Assembly (NCBI GenBank): GCA_964619885.1
Contig: CAZUGA010000003.1
Coordinates: forward strand, 1 to 64,000
DNA length: 64,000 bases
DNA from: CAZUGA01 sp964619885
GTDB lineage: Bacteria > Pseudomonadota > Gammaproteobacteria > Methylococcales > UBA1147
Reading direction: 5' to 3'
The position numbers and the translations under genes are program-made. The number at the start of each line of letters is the position of its first letter. Positions within the stretch are counted from its first letter, which is position 1. The notes beneath the pieces were generated by a model that saw only the letters and a list, made by a program, of their open reading frames with translations, did no database searches and was not told the DNA's origin. Positions 9,987 through 18,764 of the stretch are shown here, piece after piece.

Positions 9987-10895
9987 ATGGATAGAAAAAC
10001 CCGAACCAAGCTTCAATCAGAATCGGTCAACGAGATCCGCAAGCAGAGCGACGCAGGCGAGCAAGGCCCGGGAGAAGTCACCGAGCTGATCAATATCGTC
10101 GAAAAGAAAATTACCTCCTCAGACGTGGACGACCAGGTGCAGGTCGAATTGGCGACGGTATTGAATCTGCTGGCCAAAATGGAAAAAGAAAAAAGCATCT
10201 CCAGCAACAAGCGCAATCTAAAATTGGCGTTAAAATCGCTGGCCTCGGATCAACCCAATCTAAGTTTCGTACGTGGACTGCGATCGGAATTGGAATGGAA
10301 TTCCAATGCCTATTCACGGGGATTGCCAAAATTGTTAAGACTTATCGCCGGCCCATCTCCAATCAGTGCGATGATTTCCGGCATTCTCGCTTCGTTAATC
10401 TTTTTTCCGCTGATCTACGTATTTATAGTCACTCAATTTGAAACCGGCTTATCCAAGCATTTTAATCTATCCACGCTCAATATTTTGGTCGGTGGCGCCT
10501 TCGTGGGCGGTGTGGTCAGCATATTGTCGCGGCTGGATAAATTTGGAACGCTACGCTTATACAATCCCAATTTGGTTTTCCTGACAGCCTTCTGGAAACC
10601 AATGATCGGCGTTGCGCTCTCCATGTTTACCTACTCGATTTTCGCATCCGATTTTATACAGATCTCCGGCTTTGATTTCGATACCGCACCGCCTGTCGAA
10701 GTTAATGCCAGCGCAAACAGCTCGGTAACCGAAGGTGGGAGCAGCAATCTAGCGAATCGAGATGCGCACCACAAACACTACCTGATTGTATGGGCGCTGG
10801 GGTTTTTGTGCGGTTTCAGCGAGCGATTTACCCGCGATTTGGTTCGCGGGGTGGAAAATAAAATAATTCCGGGTTCGAGCGATACGCCCGGGTAA
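9987..10895 (+). CDS. Inner-membrane protein of unknown function
   Basis: A 302-residue protein I do not recognise. Residues 1-125 are charged, helical and probably cytoplasmic (many Lys/Glu, coiled-coil-like between 40 and 90). Four hydrophobic segments follow at about 130-155, 163-182, 205-225 and 262-280, and a Ser/Asn-rich loop lies before the last. The final segment runs into GFSERFTRDLVRGVENKI, a basic C-terminal tail. An AGGGG-type ribosome-binding site lies just before the ATG. It stands alone, 350 bp after the previous gene and convergent with the exported protein at 10974. Confidence 0.7.
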   Translation: MDRKTRTKLQSESVNEIRKQSDAGEQGPGEVTELINIVEKKITSSDVDDQVQVELATVLNLLAKMEKEKSISSNKRNLKLALKSLASDQPNLSFVRGLRSELEWNSNAYSRGLPKLLRLIAGPSPISAMISGILASLIFFPLIYVFIVTQFETGLSKHFNLSTLNILVGGAFVGGVVSILSRLDKFGTLRLYNPNLVFLTAFWKPMIGVALSMFTYSIFASDFIQISGFDFDTAPPVEVNASANSSVTEGGSSNLANRDAHHKHYLIVWALGFLCGFSERFTRDLVRGVENKIIPGSSDTPG

Positions 10896-10973
10896 TCAAG
10901 CTACCGCATTATTTTATTGCGGCTATCTACTGAAATCCATGCGATGCCGGTGTACCAACCCAAACCGCAATGG

Positions 10974-11567
10974 CTACAAAGTAATCACTCGAAATTGTTC
11001 CACCCAAATTAGCTCGCAAGCATGGTTCCCCGTGTCGTTGCGGCTCAGCGAACTGACCCAGTGCCAACCGTCATCCGCATCGACTCGAACCAGATTGCCG
11101 CTCAGCTCGATAATATCTCCCTGCCTGGCCTGATCGATCAACGATTCGATCTCCTCGTTGGCCGGTATCAGGTGCATATTTGCGCTTTGCGTCTCGATCT
11201 CGCGCCTGGGTATCGGAAAATCATCCACACGCCAATGATACCAACGGTTAGACTGCGATATGCGAATATCCGCCAGTACGCTCTCATCCGACATATTCTG
11301 CCACCCCAGGGTTAGATCCACTGGCGACAATTCCGCAGGGCGCCCCATCACGTAGCTTTTCTTGGACAAGACTTTGGCCTTGATGTCGAAACTCGCCAAC
11401 GGGGTAATGGTATATTGATCGAAATCGAACGGATCCGGCTCGATGGGGTCTTCTTGCACGGGCGGATTCTCGGCCATGACCCCCGGCCCAAGACTGACCG
11501 AACCCGGCCCCGAGAACAAATTCCAAGCAGAAAAAGCCACTACCAGTACGATCAGCAATTGTTTCAT
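10974..11567 (-). CDS. Exported protein of unknown function
   Basis: I place the start at the ATG at 11567 (MKQLLIVLVVAFSAW), giving 197 residues with a clear N-terminal signal peptide; the frame stays open to a TTG at 11585, which would add six residues before the signal. The mature part has an acidic linker (PPVQEDPIEPDPFDFDQ) and then beta-rich sequence, including IIELSGNLVRVDADDGWHWVSS and a late Cys in NHACELIWVEQ. No family recognised. The pattern (signal peptide, proline/acid linker, beta domain of about 130 residues) suits a periplasmic soluble protein. Confidence 0.65.
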   Translation of the reverse strand: MKQLLIVLVVAFSAWNLFSGPGSVSLGPGVMAENPPVQEDPIEPDPFDFDQYTITPLASFDIKAKVLSKKSYVMGRPAELSPVDLTLGWQNMSDESVLADIRISQSNRWYHWRVDDFPIPRREIETQSANMHLIPANEEIESLIDQARQGDIIELSGNLVRVDADDGWHWVSSLSRNDTGNHACELIWVEQFRVITL

Positions 11568-11834
11568 CGTCAAACACCGCTCCAATTTGTCAAAATAAAC
11601 GCGTCAATCTAGCTTTTATTTCGGCAAAGCGATAAAAAACTTAAAAATCATTTTCGTTAGCCAATAAAACATATCGGGTTCAACCATACCGATTCGGTTT
11701 TCGGATGCGCCATCGACGTATTGGCCGGGACAGTACCCAGAACCGCCTAAATGCAGTTCCGGGACGCCTTACCATCCTCAAATTTGATATCGACCCTACA
11801 CTACAACGGTTATACCATCGATACGATGACTCGA

Positions 11835-12182
11835 TTAGGAAGGAAACTCTTCAATAACCTGACGGCATTCCAGTTCCATTTGCGATTTGCGGCAATGGTG
11901 CCCCGAGTCAGTCTCTTCGCATTCCATTGCACCGGTGCTTTTCACCTTAATCAAAGACCACCCCTTGGCGATTCTTTCGCGGCACGCAGATTTAACAAAT
12001 TTCTTAATATCCTTTTCGGCCCGTTCCATCGCGTCATTTTTATCTTTTTTCCAACGCGTATAGATTGAATCCACCTTTATTGTCTTATAGTTATAACTGG
12101 CCTGGGCCGGCGCTGATGATTTTTTGTCCTCACCACACGCAGATATCAGCAAGCAAAAAACCACGAAAATTATTTTTTTCAT
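11835..12182 (-). CDS. Small lipoprotein of unknown function
   Basis: A 115-residue protein with a lipoprotein signal: MKKIIFVVFCLLISACGED places the lipobox Cys at residue 16 (SAC), so it would be lipid-anchored in the envelope. The mature part is basic and contains three more Cys (VKSACRERI, GAMECEET, MELECRQ) and a His in SGHHCRKS, which could form disulphides. A GAGGAAA ribosome-binding site sits just before the ATG. No family recognised. The following region, 12183-12605, is largely non-coding with no motif I can name. Confidence 0.7.
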   Translation of the reverse strand: MKKIIFVVFCLLISACGEDKKSSAPAQASYNYKTIKVDSIYTRWKKDKNDAMERAEKDIKKFVKSACRERIAKGWSLIKVKSTGAMECEETDSGHHCRKSQMELECRQVIEEFPS

Positions 12183-12605
12183 TTCGATTTCCTCATTTGT
12201 ATCACTTTTTTAGATGAATACGGCGGAGCATCACCCAATGCGGCATGCATTCCCCGATCCAGGCACCGATCATAGTATCTATCCGGATTGTCCACTTTCG
12301 TTAGCAAAAGCATTATAAATCACACATAAAAACCAGAAGCGTATTGTAAAGCGAGCGTTGAAAATATTGCAGATTTTTATTGAACCAATGTCAGATCCTA
12401 CACAAAATTAGACGGCAATCCAGCTAGGTGTGTGAATGATTCACAGCGAATTTGTGAATTAATTACAGATTCGGCTTTTATATCCGATTAAACTGGCTGC
12501 AAACTACAGCCTACGCCCACTTTGCCAGCCTATATCAAGACCTGGGAATCCATAAAAACCAGCAGATTCCCAGAAACGGACGATTACAAATTGACGGAGA
12601 TCGTT

Positions 12606-13637
12606 ATGGATAATTTCCACGATAAAACACCCAGTAAGCTATTCGCTAAAATACTAGCCTGTTTGTCGCTCTCATTTGCAGTAATATCTCCAACCACGTT
12701 TGCTGGCAATTTAAGCGCAAATAATTCCGCGCTGACTGCCGAAATCGACACATTACTAAACGATGGAACGACTGGCGGGGTCTACGGATTCCGTCTAAAG
12801 AAAGTCAATGGCCCGCAGTTGGCAAATCAAAACGCAAATTATATTTTTTACCCGGCAAGCACAATCAAGGTGTTACACCACGTTCACGCGATGCGATGGA
12901 TTCAAGCGAATGGCTTCACCAAATCCCTGACGCCCATTAACGTTTATTATCTCAGTTGCAGCGCTACAAACCTCGCTGCAAAAATACCGTTGGCCACGGT
13001 TCTGAACGATATGATGTTCAAGTCAGATAATCAAAAAACCAATGCAATACAAGATTGGTTTGATCAAGCCGCGATCAACACCACTGCGCATAAAGTGGTG
13101 GGTCTAAGCCTAGACACGCAACTGCACCACAAATTTGGTTGCGGCGGACCGACTAACATTCCGGCCAATCAAATGACCCTTGCCGATATCACGTTGTTGT
13201 ACGAGAAATTGGCTCAAGGTTGGTTGCTGAAACCACAATATCAGACACTATTCGAGCGGCTCATGCGCAATGAAACAAACAGCAATATTTTCAGTAGCGT
13301 GATTGCCGATGAAGCCGACTCGCTCGGTCTAACAGCGTCACAAGAATTCAAGTTTAATCAGGATTACGCTTTAGCCTACAAGGCCGGCAACATCCCAGCT
13401 TCAACAGATGGCACCCTGTACTATTCCAGAGCGGGCTACGTCACGTTGCCGAAAAATACCTGTAGCGGTATTGTTAAAAATAAGTTCGTGTTCAGCATGT
13501 TTATCGACCAGGCTGACAGCGTTGACGTTGGATTAGACCTTACAACGGTTAGAGAACTGTTGCGCGATCAAATTCGTGTCGCGTTAAAAAGCTATAAAAT
13601 CGTTGGTCCGGCAACTTGCTTGAAGGTCGCCCCCTAA
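12606..13637 (+). CDS. Class A beta-lactamase-fold serine hydrolase, exported
   Basis: I choose the ATG at 12606 because GGAG lies six bases upstream and a signal peptide follows (KLFAKILACLSLSFAV..TFAG); a TTG 84 bp earlier is less likely. The 343-residue product has the Ser-x-x-Lys active site in PASTIKVLHH (Ser about 85), an SDN triad in MFKSDNQKTNAI and a KAG stretch in the place of KTG (LAYKAGNIP). These are the three hallmarks of penicillin-recognising serine enzymes. Members include true beta-lactamases and poorly characterised hydrolases. The long insertions and KAG variant make me favour the broader hydrolase family over a proven resistance enzyme. Confidence 0.78.
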   Translation: MDNFHDKTPSKLFAKILACLSLSFAVISPTTFAGNLSANNSALTAEIDTLLNDGTTGGVYGFRLKKVNGPQLANQNANYIFYPASTIKVLHHVHAMRWIQANGFTKSLTPINVYYLSCSATNLAAKIPLATVLNDMMFKSDNQKTNAIQDWFDQAAINTTAHKVVGLSLDTQLHHKFGCGGPTNIPANQMTLADITLLYEKLAQGWLLKPQYQTLFERLMRNETNSNIFSSVIADEADSLGLTASQEFKFNQDYALAYKAGNIPASTDGTLYYSRAGYVTLPKNTCSGIVKNKFVFSMFIDQADSVDVGLDLTTVRELLRDQIRVALKSYKIVGPATCLKVAP

Positions 13638-13756
13638 ACCAACGCATGCCGAGTCTGATGTAAATTCCAGCGGGGGAACATCGCTATCAAGCGTCACAGA
13701 ACGTATTCCGGGCGTCTTGTGGCTGAGCACTGCTAAACCTGATCCGAAACTTGAGA

Positions 13757-14440
13757 TCATGGCATATCCGGCAAGGCCGCGTTCAAAAATTCGATCAGCG
13801 GGAATGCCAATCGATAACCCGCCGCCGCTTCATGTACGAAATCTGACGCCAACAGCTGATCATCGTCGAACCCATGGTAGGCCAGAAAACCTTTGCGCTT
13901 TAGCCATTCGGCGTTAGGATGATCTTTGGCGTAGCCGCGCGGGACGGTTTTGAGCATATCGCCGCGCAGCTCGTCGAAATAAGCTTTGAATACGGGTTTT
14001 TCGACGATAGCGGTTAGCGCTTTGCCATTCACCGCGATCTCGGCTCGAATCGCGTTCAACCAGGCTCGTGGTGGTTGGTACGACCCGCAGGCGATGCGCG
14101 TCGCGCCGGGTTCCACGTGGATGTAATAACCGGCCAGGCCCTTATCCACCTTTCGGCCATTCGCGACCAAGTGCGCGCCGAAGCCGCTTTTGTACGGGGT
14201 TTTGTCGCGGCTAAAGCGCAAGTCGCGATGGATGCGGAACATGCAGTCCTCGGCGACCAGCCAATCGACACTGGCATCGAACCGGGCCGTGGCTTCGATC
14301 AATGCATCCAGAAATTCGGCGAAATTATCCCGTGCCTGCTGGTACTCAGCCTTGTGCGCGTTGAACCACTCGCGATTGTTGTTACGCTTGAGCCGCGCCA
14401 GAAACTTCAGTGTTTTTTTGTCGATGCGCGCACTAATCAC
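13757..14440 (-). CDS. DUF2461 family protein
   Basis: The start is read as GTG at 14440, whose GTGA overlaps the stop of the upstream epimerase gene (stop 14437-14439), giving 227 residues beginning VISARIDKKTLKFL. The family's typical N-terminus, with LKFLARLKRNNNREWFNAHKAEY, follows directly, which supports this over an upstream start inside the epimerase gene. Conserved features seen are DCMFRIHRDLRFSRDKTPYKSGFGAHL and GYYIHVEPG. The biochemical role of DUF2461 is unknown. The start-stop overlap implies translational coupling to the epimerase. Confidence 0.88.
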   Translation of the reverse strand: MISARIDKKTLKFLARLKRNNNREWFNAHKAEYQQARDNFAEFLDALIEATARFDASVDWLVAEDCMFRIHRDLRFSRDKTPYKSGFGAHLVANGRKVDKGLAGYYIHVEPGATRIACGSYQPPRAWLNAIRAEIAVNGKALTAIVEKPVFKAYFDELRGDMLKTVPRGYAKDHPNAEWLKRKGFLAYHGFDDDQLLASDFVHEAAAGYRLAFPLIEFLNAALPDMP

Positions 14441-15531
14441 GAGCCGCCAAACGCCTTCAAACTGCCACCGTGCCCGGTCCCGCCGGTGTCCAAATCGTAT
14501 ATCGGTCCCTGCGCGGTGTAGCCGCCTAGTACCGGGTCTTGTTCTAACAGCAGCGGGGTATCCAGATCGATCCAATCGAAACCGCCCAAGCCGGCCGCAA
14601 AATGCGCGCTAAACCCCATCGCCAGCCGCGTTTCAACCATACCGCCGATCATCAGGCCCAAGCCCGCAGAGCGGGCGATCGCGGCGATATCCAGGGCCTG
14701 CACCACACCGGACTTGACCAGCTTGATATTGATCACCTGCGCGGCGCACTGCTCGACGATGCGCAACGCGTCTTGCGGCGAGCAACACGATTCATCCGCG
14801 GCAATCGCGACACCGGTCTGTTCGTGGACACGACGCAAACCAGCCAATTCTTCGCGCGGCACCGGTTGTTCCAGCAGCGCCGGGTCTATACCCAAACCAT
14901 GTAGCCGTTCGATCAACTCAATGGCTTGATCCGCATTAAAGCCGCCATTACCGTCGAGCAGCAATCGGCAATCGGGATACCCAGCGCGTATCGCGGCGAG
15001 GCGCGCGCAATCTTGGTCCGCATCTTGACCCACCTTGATCTTCAAGGTCTTGAAGCCTTGGCTTCGGTAATTGGCCGCCAGCGCTTGAGCATCGTCGGGC
15101 GAGCAGATTGGAATAGTCATGTCGGTTTCAAGCCGGGAACCGGCACCGCCGAAATATTGAAATAGCGGTACACCGCAATGCTTGGCCAGCGCGTCGAACA
15201 CCGCCATTTCTATACCGGCGCGCACCGACGGGTAGTCCGGGAATTGCGCCAACAAACGCTGCGATATCCGGCGCCAGGCTGTGACCGGCATGGCCGCCAG
15301 AAAATCTTGGCTGGCTTGGATTGCATCGATCGCCAAACCTTGGTCTTCTAAGGTCAGCGGTTGCAGGATCGATGTTTCGCCCCAACCCACGATGCCGTTT
15401 TCAAGCGCCAGTTTGACCGCGACGTTTGTAATGCGGGCCAACGACGAAGACGCGATGCGGAATTCGGCGGTCAACGGCACGTCGAACGGGATCGCTTGGA
15501 TGCTGGAAATGTTAGCGTTGTTGGGCATCAA
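14437..15531 (-). CDS. Dipeptide (L-Ala-D/L-Glu type) epimerase, enolase superfamily
   Basis: A 364-residue muconate-lactonizing-type enolase superfamily member. Visible catalytic elements are the KxK pair in FKTLKIKVGQDAD, the metal ligands in LLLDGNGGF (Asp), LLEQPVPREE (Glu) and AIAADESCCS (Asp), and the second Lys in VINIKLVKSGV. This set matches dipeptide epimerases such as the E. coli YcjG group, which interconvert L-Ala-D-Glu and L-Ala-L-Glu from murein turnover; other dipeptide specificities exist. It is coupled to the DUF2461 gene by a GTGA overlap. The amgK-murU pair elsewhere in the window fits an organism that recycles peptidoglycan. Confidence 0.88.
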   Translation of the reverse strand: MMPNNANISSIQAIPFDVPLTAEFRIASSSLARITNVAVKLALENGIVGWGETSILQPLTLEDQGLAIDAIQASQDFLAAMPVTAWRRISQRLLAQFPDYPSVRAGIEMAVFDALAKHCGVPLFQYFGGAGSRLETDMTIPICSPDDAQALAANYRSQGFKTLKIKVGQDADQDCARLAAIRAGYPDCRLLLDGNGGFNADQAIELIERLHGLGIDPALLEQPVPREELAGLRRVHEQTGVAIAADESCCSPQDALRIVEQCAAQVINIKLVKSGVVQALDIAAIARSAGLGLMIGGMVETRLAMGFSAHFAAGLGGFDWIDLDTPLLLEQDPVLGGYTAQGPIYDLDTGGTGHGGSLKAFGGS

Positions 15532-15547
15532 CGGACATACGCGTCAG

Positions 15548-16177
15548 TCAGGTTTTCAATCGGACGTTTAAATTTAAACATTGAATCATTCTGTTGACCC
15601 CAGCCAACGGCCGGGTGATCGCTTTCCTGGCCCGCTGCAACGCGACATCCAACCGCTCTTGCCTGGCAATCGCGTCGCAAAATTCCCGGCTGAGACGCGT
15701 CCCAGCCAGGTTCAAAATAGATTCGCGCATGCCGATCACGTGTGGAATACCGTGCACCGCCAGACGCTGCGCGAGGCCCGAATTGAGCCGGTCCGACGCC
15801 GACATGCCCGATTCGCAGGCCGATAGCACCACGCATTGCACCGGTAACGCGCCAAAAGCTTGCGCCAAATCCGCACCCTTGACCGGGTCCGCGCCGTCAC
15901 CATCGCTTTCAAACAAAAATTCGGCGTACGAGTCTTGATCCACCGCGGAACGATCATGATATTTACCGTGCCCGCTCAAAAATACCAGCAGCGGTTCGAA
16001 ATCTTTGAGCATTTGTTTGAAGGTGTCAAAGCGCCCGTCATCGGGCATTTCCAGCAGCACCCGGCCGTCGGGTCTCCCTTGCTTATCCGGCGGGCGAGTC
16101 CGCCCGGCCGCATCACCATTCATTTTCCCAGCACCTCCGACAAGACTACCGGTTTCATTGTGCCCAAATTTCCCCAT
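15548..16177 (-). pseudogene. Truncated CHAT-domain (caspase-like) protease remnant
   Basis: This 209-residue frame contains the core of a CHAT peptidase: LLVFLSGHGKYH with the catalytic His, and CVVLSACESG with the catalytic Cys, followed by GIPHVIGMRESI. Full CHAT proteins have a complete N-terminal half and usually further domains. Here the frame starts in the middle of the fold, after a low-complexity leader (residues 1-40), and ends a short way after the last CHAT helix. The intact His and Cys mean it might still be active, but its size points to a decayed remnant. A palindromic element lies just upstream at 16250-16347. Confidence 0.7.
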
Positions 16178-16249
16178 ATCGGCAATAAACTAGACCGAAC
16201 CCGCACCAATCTTTGATACCACAGTATCTTTAATGACTATGAACATGAT

Positions 16250-16347
16250 GTTTCCTATCTGACCTTCAAGACGGCCGACAGCAGGGATGCTATCGCCAAG
16301 GCTACCTGGATGTATTTACGCCGTGTCTTGAAGGTCAGATAGGAAAC
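16250..16347. repeat. 98-bp palindromic element (MITE- or REP-like)
   Basis: The ends are inverted repeats: 16250-16271 reads GTTTCCTATCTGACCTTCAA plus GA, and 16326-16347 is its exact complement over 22 bp; a GCCG extension on each side pairs if a two-base bulge is allowed. The 54-bp centre contains a GGATGTATTTACGGCG stretch. It encodes nothing. The structure fits a non-autonomous inverted-repeat element; I see only this copy in the window, so its repetitive nature is inferred. It lies between the CHAT remnant and the RES toxin and may mark a rearrangement point. Confidence 0.6.
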
Positions 16348-16435
16348 CACCTGTGGTTTGTATCGAGTCCTATTAAATTATGCTGCTGTAATTGAAATTC
16401 AACGTGCCTATAGGTTCTACATGCTCGGAGCTATT

Positions 16436-16972
16436 TCATTTCTTCCAGGACGCGGTAGTTTTGGGCAAGCGTCCCAAATCGTCGATCGCCTGGATACTGC
16501 ATGGTCCGGTAGTGTCCCAATTCCACAGCGACAGATTCTGATTTTCGTCGCTGCAGCCTGGCGCGTAGCTGCGTACCCGTATACCGTTAATGCCGTCCGA
16601 TTGCAGTCGTTCGGCCAACCGCCAGGTTGGCGGTATCCCGCCCTGCGTGGCGATGTCTTCCCAGGCACAACCCAAATCCGCTGCAGAACATCGCGCGGCG
16701 CGGCGCACTGTGCTCTTGGTTAAATCCGCGATACGCTGGCAATCGACCTGATAGGCAACCAAAGTCAGCGGCTGCGGTTTAAACGGAAATGCTTGCTGCG
16801 CTTCCATCCAAACCGTGGTCGGATCTAAGGATAGGTATAGCGCCCCGCTACCGGGCCGGTTGAAGCGCCCGCCGTATCGTTTGGCGCCGTCGCCGGACAG
16901 CGGTGCAAAGGCCCACTTGGGATGGTGCGCGCGGTAGGCGGTACCCGAAAACCCCGCCAGTGGAATTTTCAA
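16436..16972 (-). CDS. RES-domain toxin
   Basis: A 178-residue RES-family protein: GTAYRAHHPKW, then YGGRFNRPGSGALYLSLD and TTVWMEAQQAF, carrying the family's conserved Arg and Glu. RES toxins degrade or modify NAD+ in the cytoplasm and are neutralised by a partner Xre-type antitoxin, which is exactly the gene upstream. The start is TTG at 16972; its TTGA overlaps the antitoxin stop, so the toxin is translated by coupling. The unusual start codon would help keep toxin below antitoxin level. Confidence 0.9.
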   Translation of the reverse strand: MKIPLAGFSGTAYRAHHPKWAFAPLSGDGAKRYGGRFNRPGSGALYLSLDPTTVWMEAQQAFPFKPQPLTLVAYQVDCQRIADLTKSTVRRAARCSAADLGCAWEDIATQGGIPPTWRLAERLQSDGINGIRVRSYAPGCSDENQNLSLWNWDTTGPCSIQAIDDLGRLPKTTASWKK

Positions 16973-17334
16973 GCGTAGCCGCCATCGGCGATACGCGATA
17001 AATAAGCTTTAACCGCATTAGCGCGGCCTTCTTTGACCAGGTCTTGCGCGGTTTTGTCACCGAATGACGGCAACGGTTGCGAGCGAAACCACGCAAACGC
17101 GCGTCCCGGCCCGCCAGCCCATTTGGACACCCGGTTGATAATATCCACCGTATCGCGCAAGCGTGATTGGGTCGCACGACTTTTGACCCGTGCTTTTTTT
17201 GAAACCGAATCGCGCGACAAACCGGTGACCTCAGCCAGATCAGTTTGGGTGATATGCAGACTTTTAGCCAATGCGTTGGCCGCGACCAAACCGTCGTCGG
17301 TCAAAACCTGTGTTAAAAAATCCAATTTTGGCAT
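16969..17334 (-). CDS. Xre/MbcA/ParS-type antitoxin (DUF2384)
   Basis: A 121-residue antitoxin for the RES toxin. The N-terminal half is a helix-turn-helix (ITQTDLAEVTGLSRDSVSKKA) expected to bind its own promoter; the C-terminal half (IINRVSKWAGGPGRAFAWFRSQPLPSFGDKTAQDLVKEGRANAV) is the toxin-binding domain. Order antitoxin then toxin, with a four-base overlap, is the usual arrangement. Autorepression through an operator upstream of 17334 is likely, but I did not find a clear palindrome there. Confidence 0.9.
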   Translation of the reverse strand: MPKLDFLTQVLTDDGLVAANALAKSLHITQTDLAEVTGLSRDSVSKKARVKSRATQSRLRDTVDIINRVSKWAGGPGRAFAWFRSQPLPSFGDKTAQDLVKEGRANAVKAYLSRIADGGYA

Positions 17335-17467
17335 AGTCGCCTCTATAATTAACCGTATATTGGGTCATATTATGGGGCGTAGTCGCGTAAAATTCAAAGT
17401 TTGGTGATTCTCGCAATTACAGTAATCCAAAATCTGAATAGGAAAATAACAGATAAATCGAGCGGAC

Positions 17468-17509
17468 AAAAAAAAAGCCATCCGCCGACCCATGGCCGGT
17501 AGTGGCTTT
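17468..17509 (-). terminator. Intrinsic terminator for the STAS-SpoIIE operon
   Basis: On the minus strand AAAGCCA (17503-17509) pairs with TGGCTTT (17474-17480) around a G+C-rich loop, followed by an unbroken run of T (17468-17476). This is a textbook Rho-independent terminator about 105 bp after the STAS gene stop. It also serves to insulate the toxin-antitoxin pair from read-through. Confidence 0.75.
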
Positions 17510-17612
17510 CAGCCGGGAACGTTCGGGAATTATCCCAGCCTGGTTTTTATTTGGCGCCCGGATTATTGTTTAAAAATTCTTGCGTGGGGATCACATTAAA
17601 TCCCGACAAAGA

Positions 17613-18764
17613 TTAACTTGCTCGGTATCTATTGTAGAGCATTTGCAGCATTTTGATTTCGCCTTCATCGGGTACGCACCAATTGTTGATTTGAATGTCC
17701 TCTAACACCTGCTTACCTTGGTCATTATGCTCCATTTCGATCAATAAATCGGTTAATGGCTGATGCATATCGCTCAAGTACGGCGCCGCGCAAAACAAAT
17801 GGTAGGCAAAATGCGTGGCGCTTTCATCGATCACCTGGGTCGCGCTACGGGCAAAAGAAGACAGGCCTTCGTAGGTCTTTTTCAGCATGAATAACACGTC
17901 GGCTTTCTGCTTGACCAGCATCTGTAACGCCTTGATTTCATTTCCGGCAAATTGGTACCCGAAAGCCGAAGAATCCATACCGCTCTCGTCACAAAGCGAA
18001 CGCCCCAAGATATAAACGAAGCTATTCTGAGATACGGTGACGACCATCGGCTTGTCCAATTCATCTAATTTACGGTCATCCTCAGAACGCATCAAGATCA
18101 CCACTTCGTCGGCTTCGCCAACGGGTCGCATTAATGGCACAAAAGCCTGGGTTTGCATCATCGAGCACGCATCGAAAGGCTTGGAAAACAGCAAATCCGC
18201 TGATGCCTCGGCAACATCCTGACCCAACTGTGGCTGTTCCAGATGGATTGGCCGCTCCAATCTACGTTGCAGATAAGTATTCAACAAATACCATCCGCTG
18301 AGCTGTTCGCCGGTTTGCAGATTGGCCATGAACTTGAGCGTGGCATTGGCCGGGCGAATCGATTCTGACCCCCGATCCGCTTTGTTGCTGTTGAGCGGTA
18401 CCGCGGGTTCCGCTGAATCGGCTGCGCCTGGCGCCGTAGTCGCCGGACTATTGCCGTGAATAAACCGGCCCAATCCAGTAATTTTGAAAAGCATGTTGGT
18501 CATGCGGTTTAAATTGCAGACCTGTACTTTTACCCCGGCCGCTTCGCATTCCTCAAACAGCTTCAGCAACAACGACAGACCCATGGAATTAACCCGTTCC
18601 ACTTCCGCAAAATTTAGCAAAACGGAGGTCCCTGTCACCTGTGAACGAAATTCATTGAGCACTGTTTCCGCGTGAGCATCAACGGAACCGACCAATTCAA
18701 ATGATTGTAGCCCGTCATCATCGCCAGGAACCGGATTGATTGAAAATGTATCGACGATAACCAT
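17613..18764 (-). CDS. STAS anti-anti-sigma-like protein with a C-terminal ligand-binding-like domain
   Basis: Residues 1-110 form a STAS domain (LQSFELVGSVDAHAE.. then NFAEVERVNSMGLSLLLKLFEE), with the Ser of VNSMG in the place phosphorylated in SpoIIAA-like proteins. After a Ser/Ala-rich linker (110-140), residues 140-383 resemble a phosphate/phosphonate-type substrate-binding protein (LKFMANLQTGEQLSGWYLLNTYLQRRL.., DLLFSKPFDACSMM.., VVILMRSEDDRK..) but without a signal peptide, so it would be cytoplasmic. The ATG overlaps the stop of the upstream SpoIIE phosphatase gene (TAATG), indicating coupling in a partner-switching module. After the TAA the same frame continues for 21 sensible codons to a second TAA at 17547. 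Confidence 0.75.
   Translation of the reverse strand: MVIVDTFSINPVPGDDDGLQSFELVGSVDAHAETVLNEFRSQVTGTSVLLNFAEVERVNSMGLSLLLKLFEECEAAGVKVQVCNLNRMTNMLFKITGLGRFIHGNSPATTAPGAADSAEPAVPLNSNKADRGSESIRPANATLKFMANLQTGEQLSGWYLLNTYLQRRLERPIHLEQPQLGQDVAEASADLLFSKPFDACSMMQTQAFVPLMRPVGEADEVVILMRSEDDRKLDELDKPMVVTVSQNSFVYILGRSLCDESGMDSSAFGYQFAGNEIKALQMLVKQKADVLFMLKKTYEGLSSFARSATQVIDESATHFAYHLFCAAPYLSDMHQPLTDLLIEMEHNDQGKQVLEDIQINNWCVPDEGEIKMLQMLYNRYRAS

Noticed and set aside
14441..14575. An upstream extension of the DUF2461 gene to 14575
   Set aside because: The added residues lie inside the epimerase gene and are Arg-rich shadow sequence; the GTG at 14440 joins the family N-terminus exactly.
15281..15597. 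Plus-strand frames opposite the epimerase and CHAT genes
   Set aside because: They mirror the well-supported minus-strand genes and have no motifs or ribosome-binding sites.
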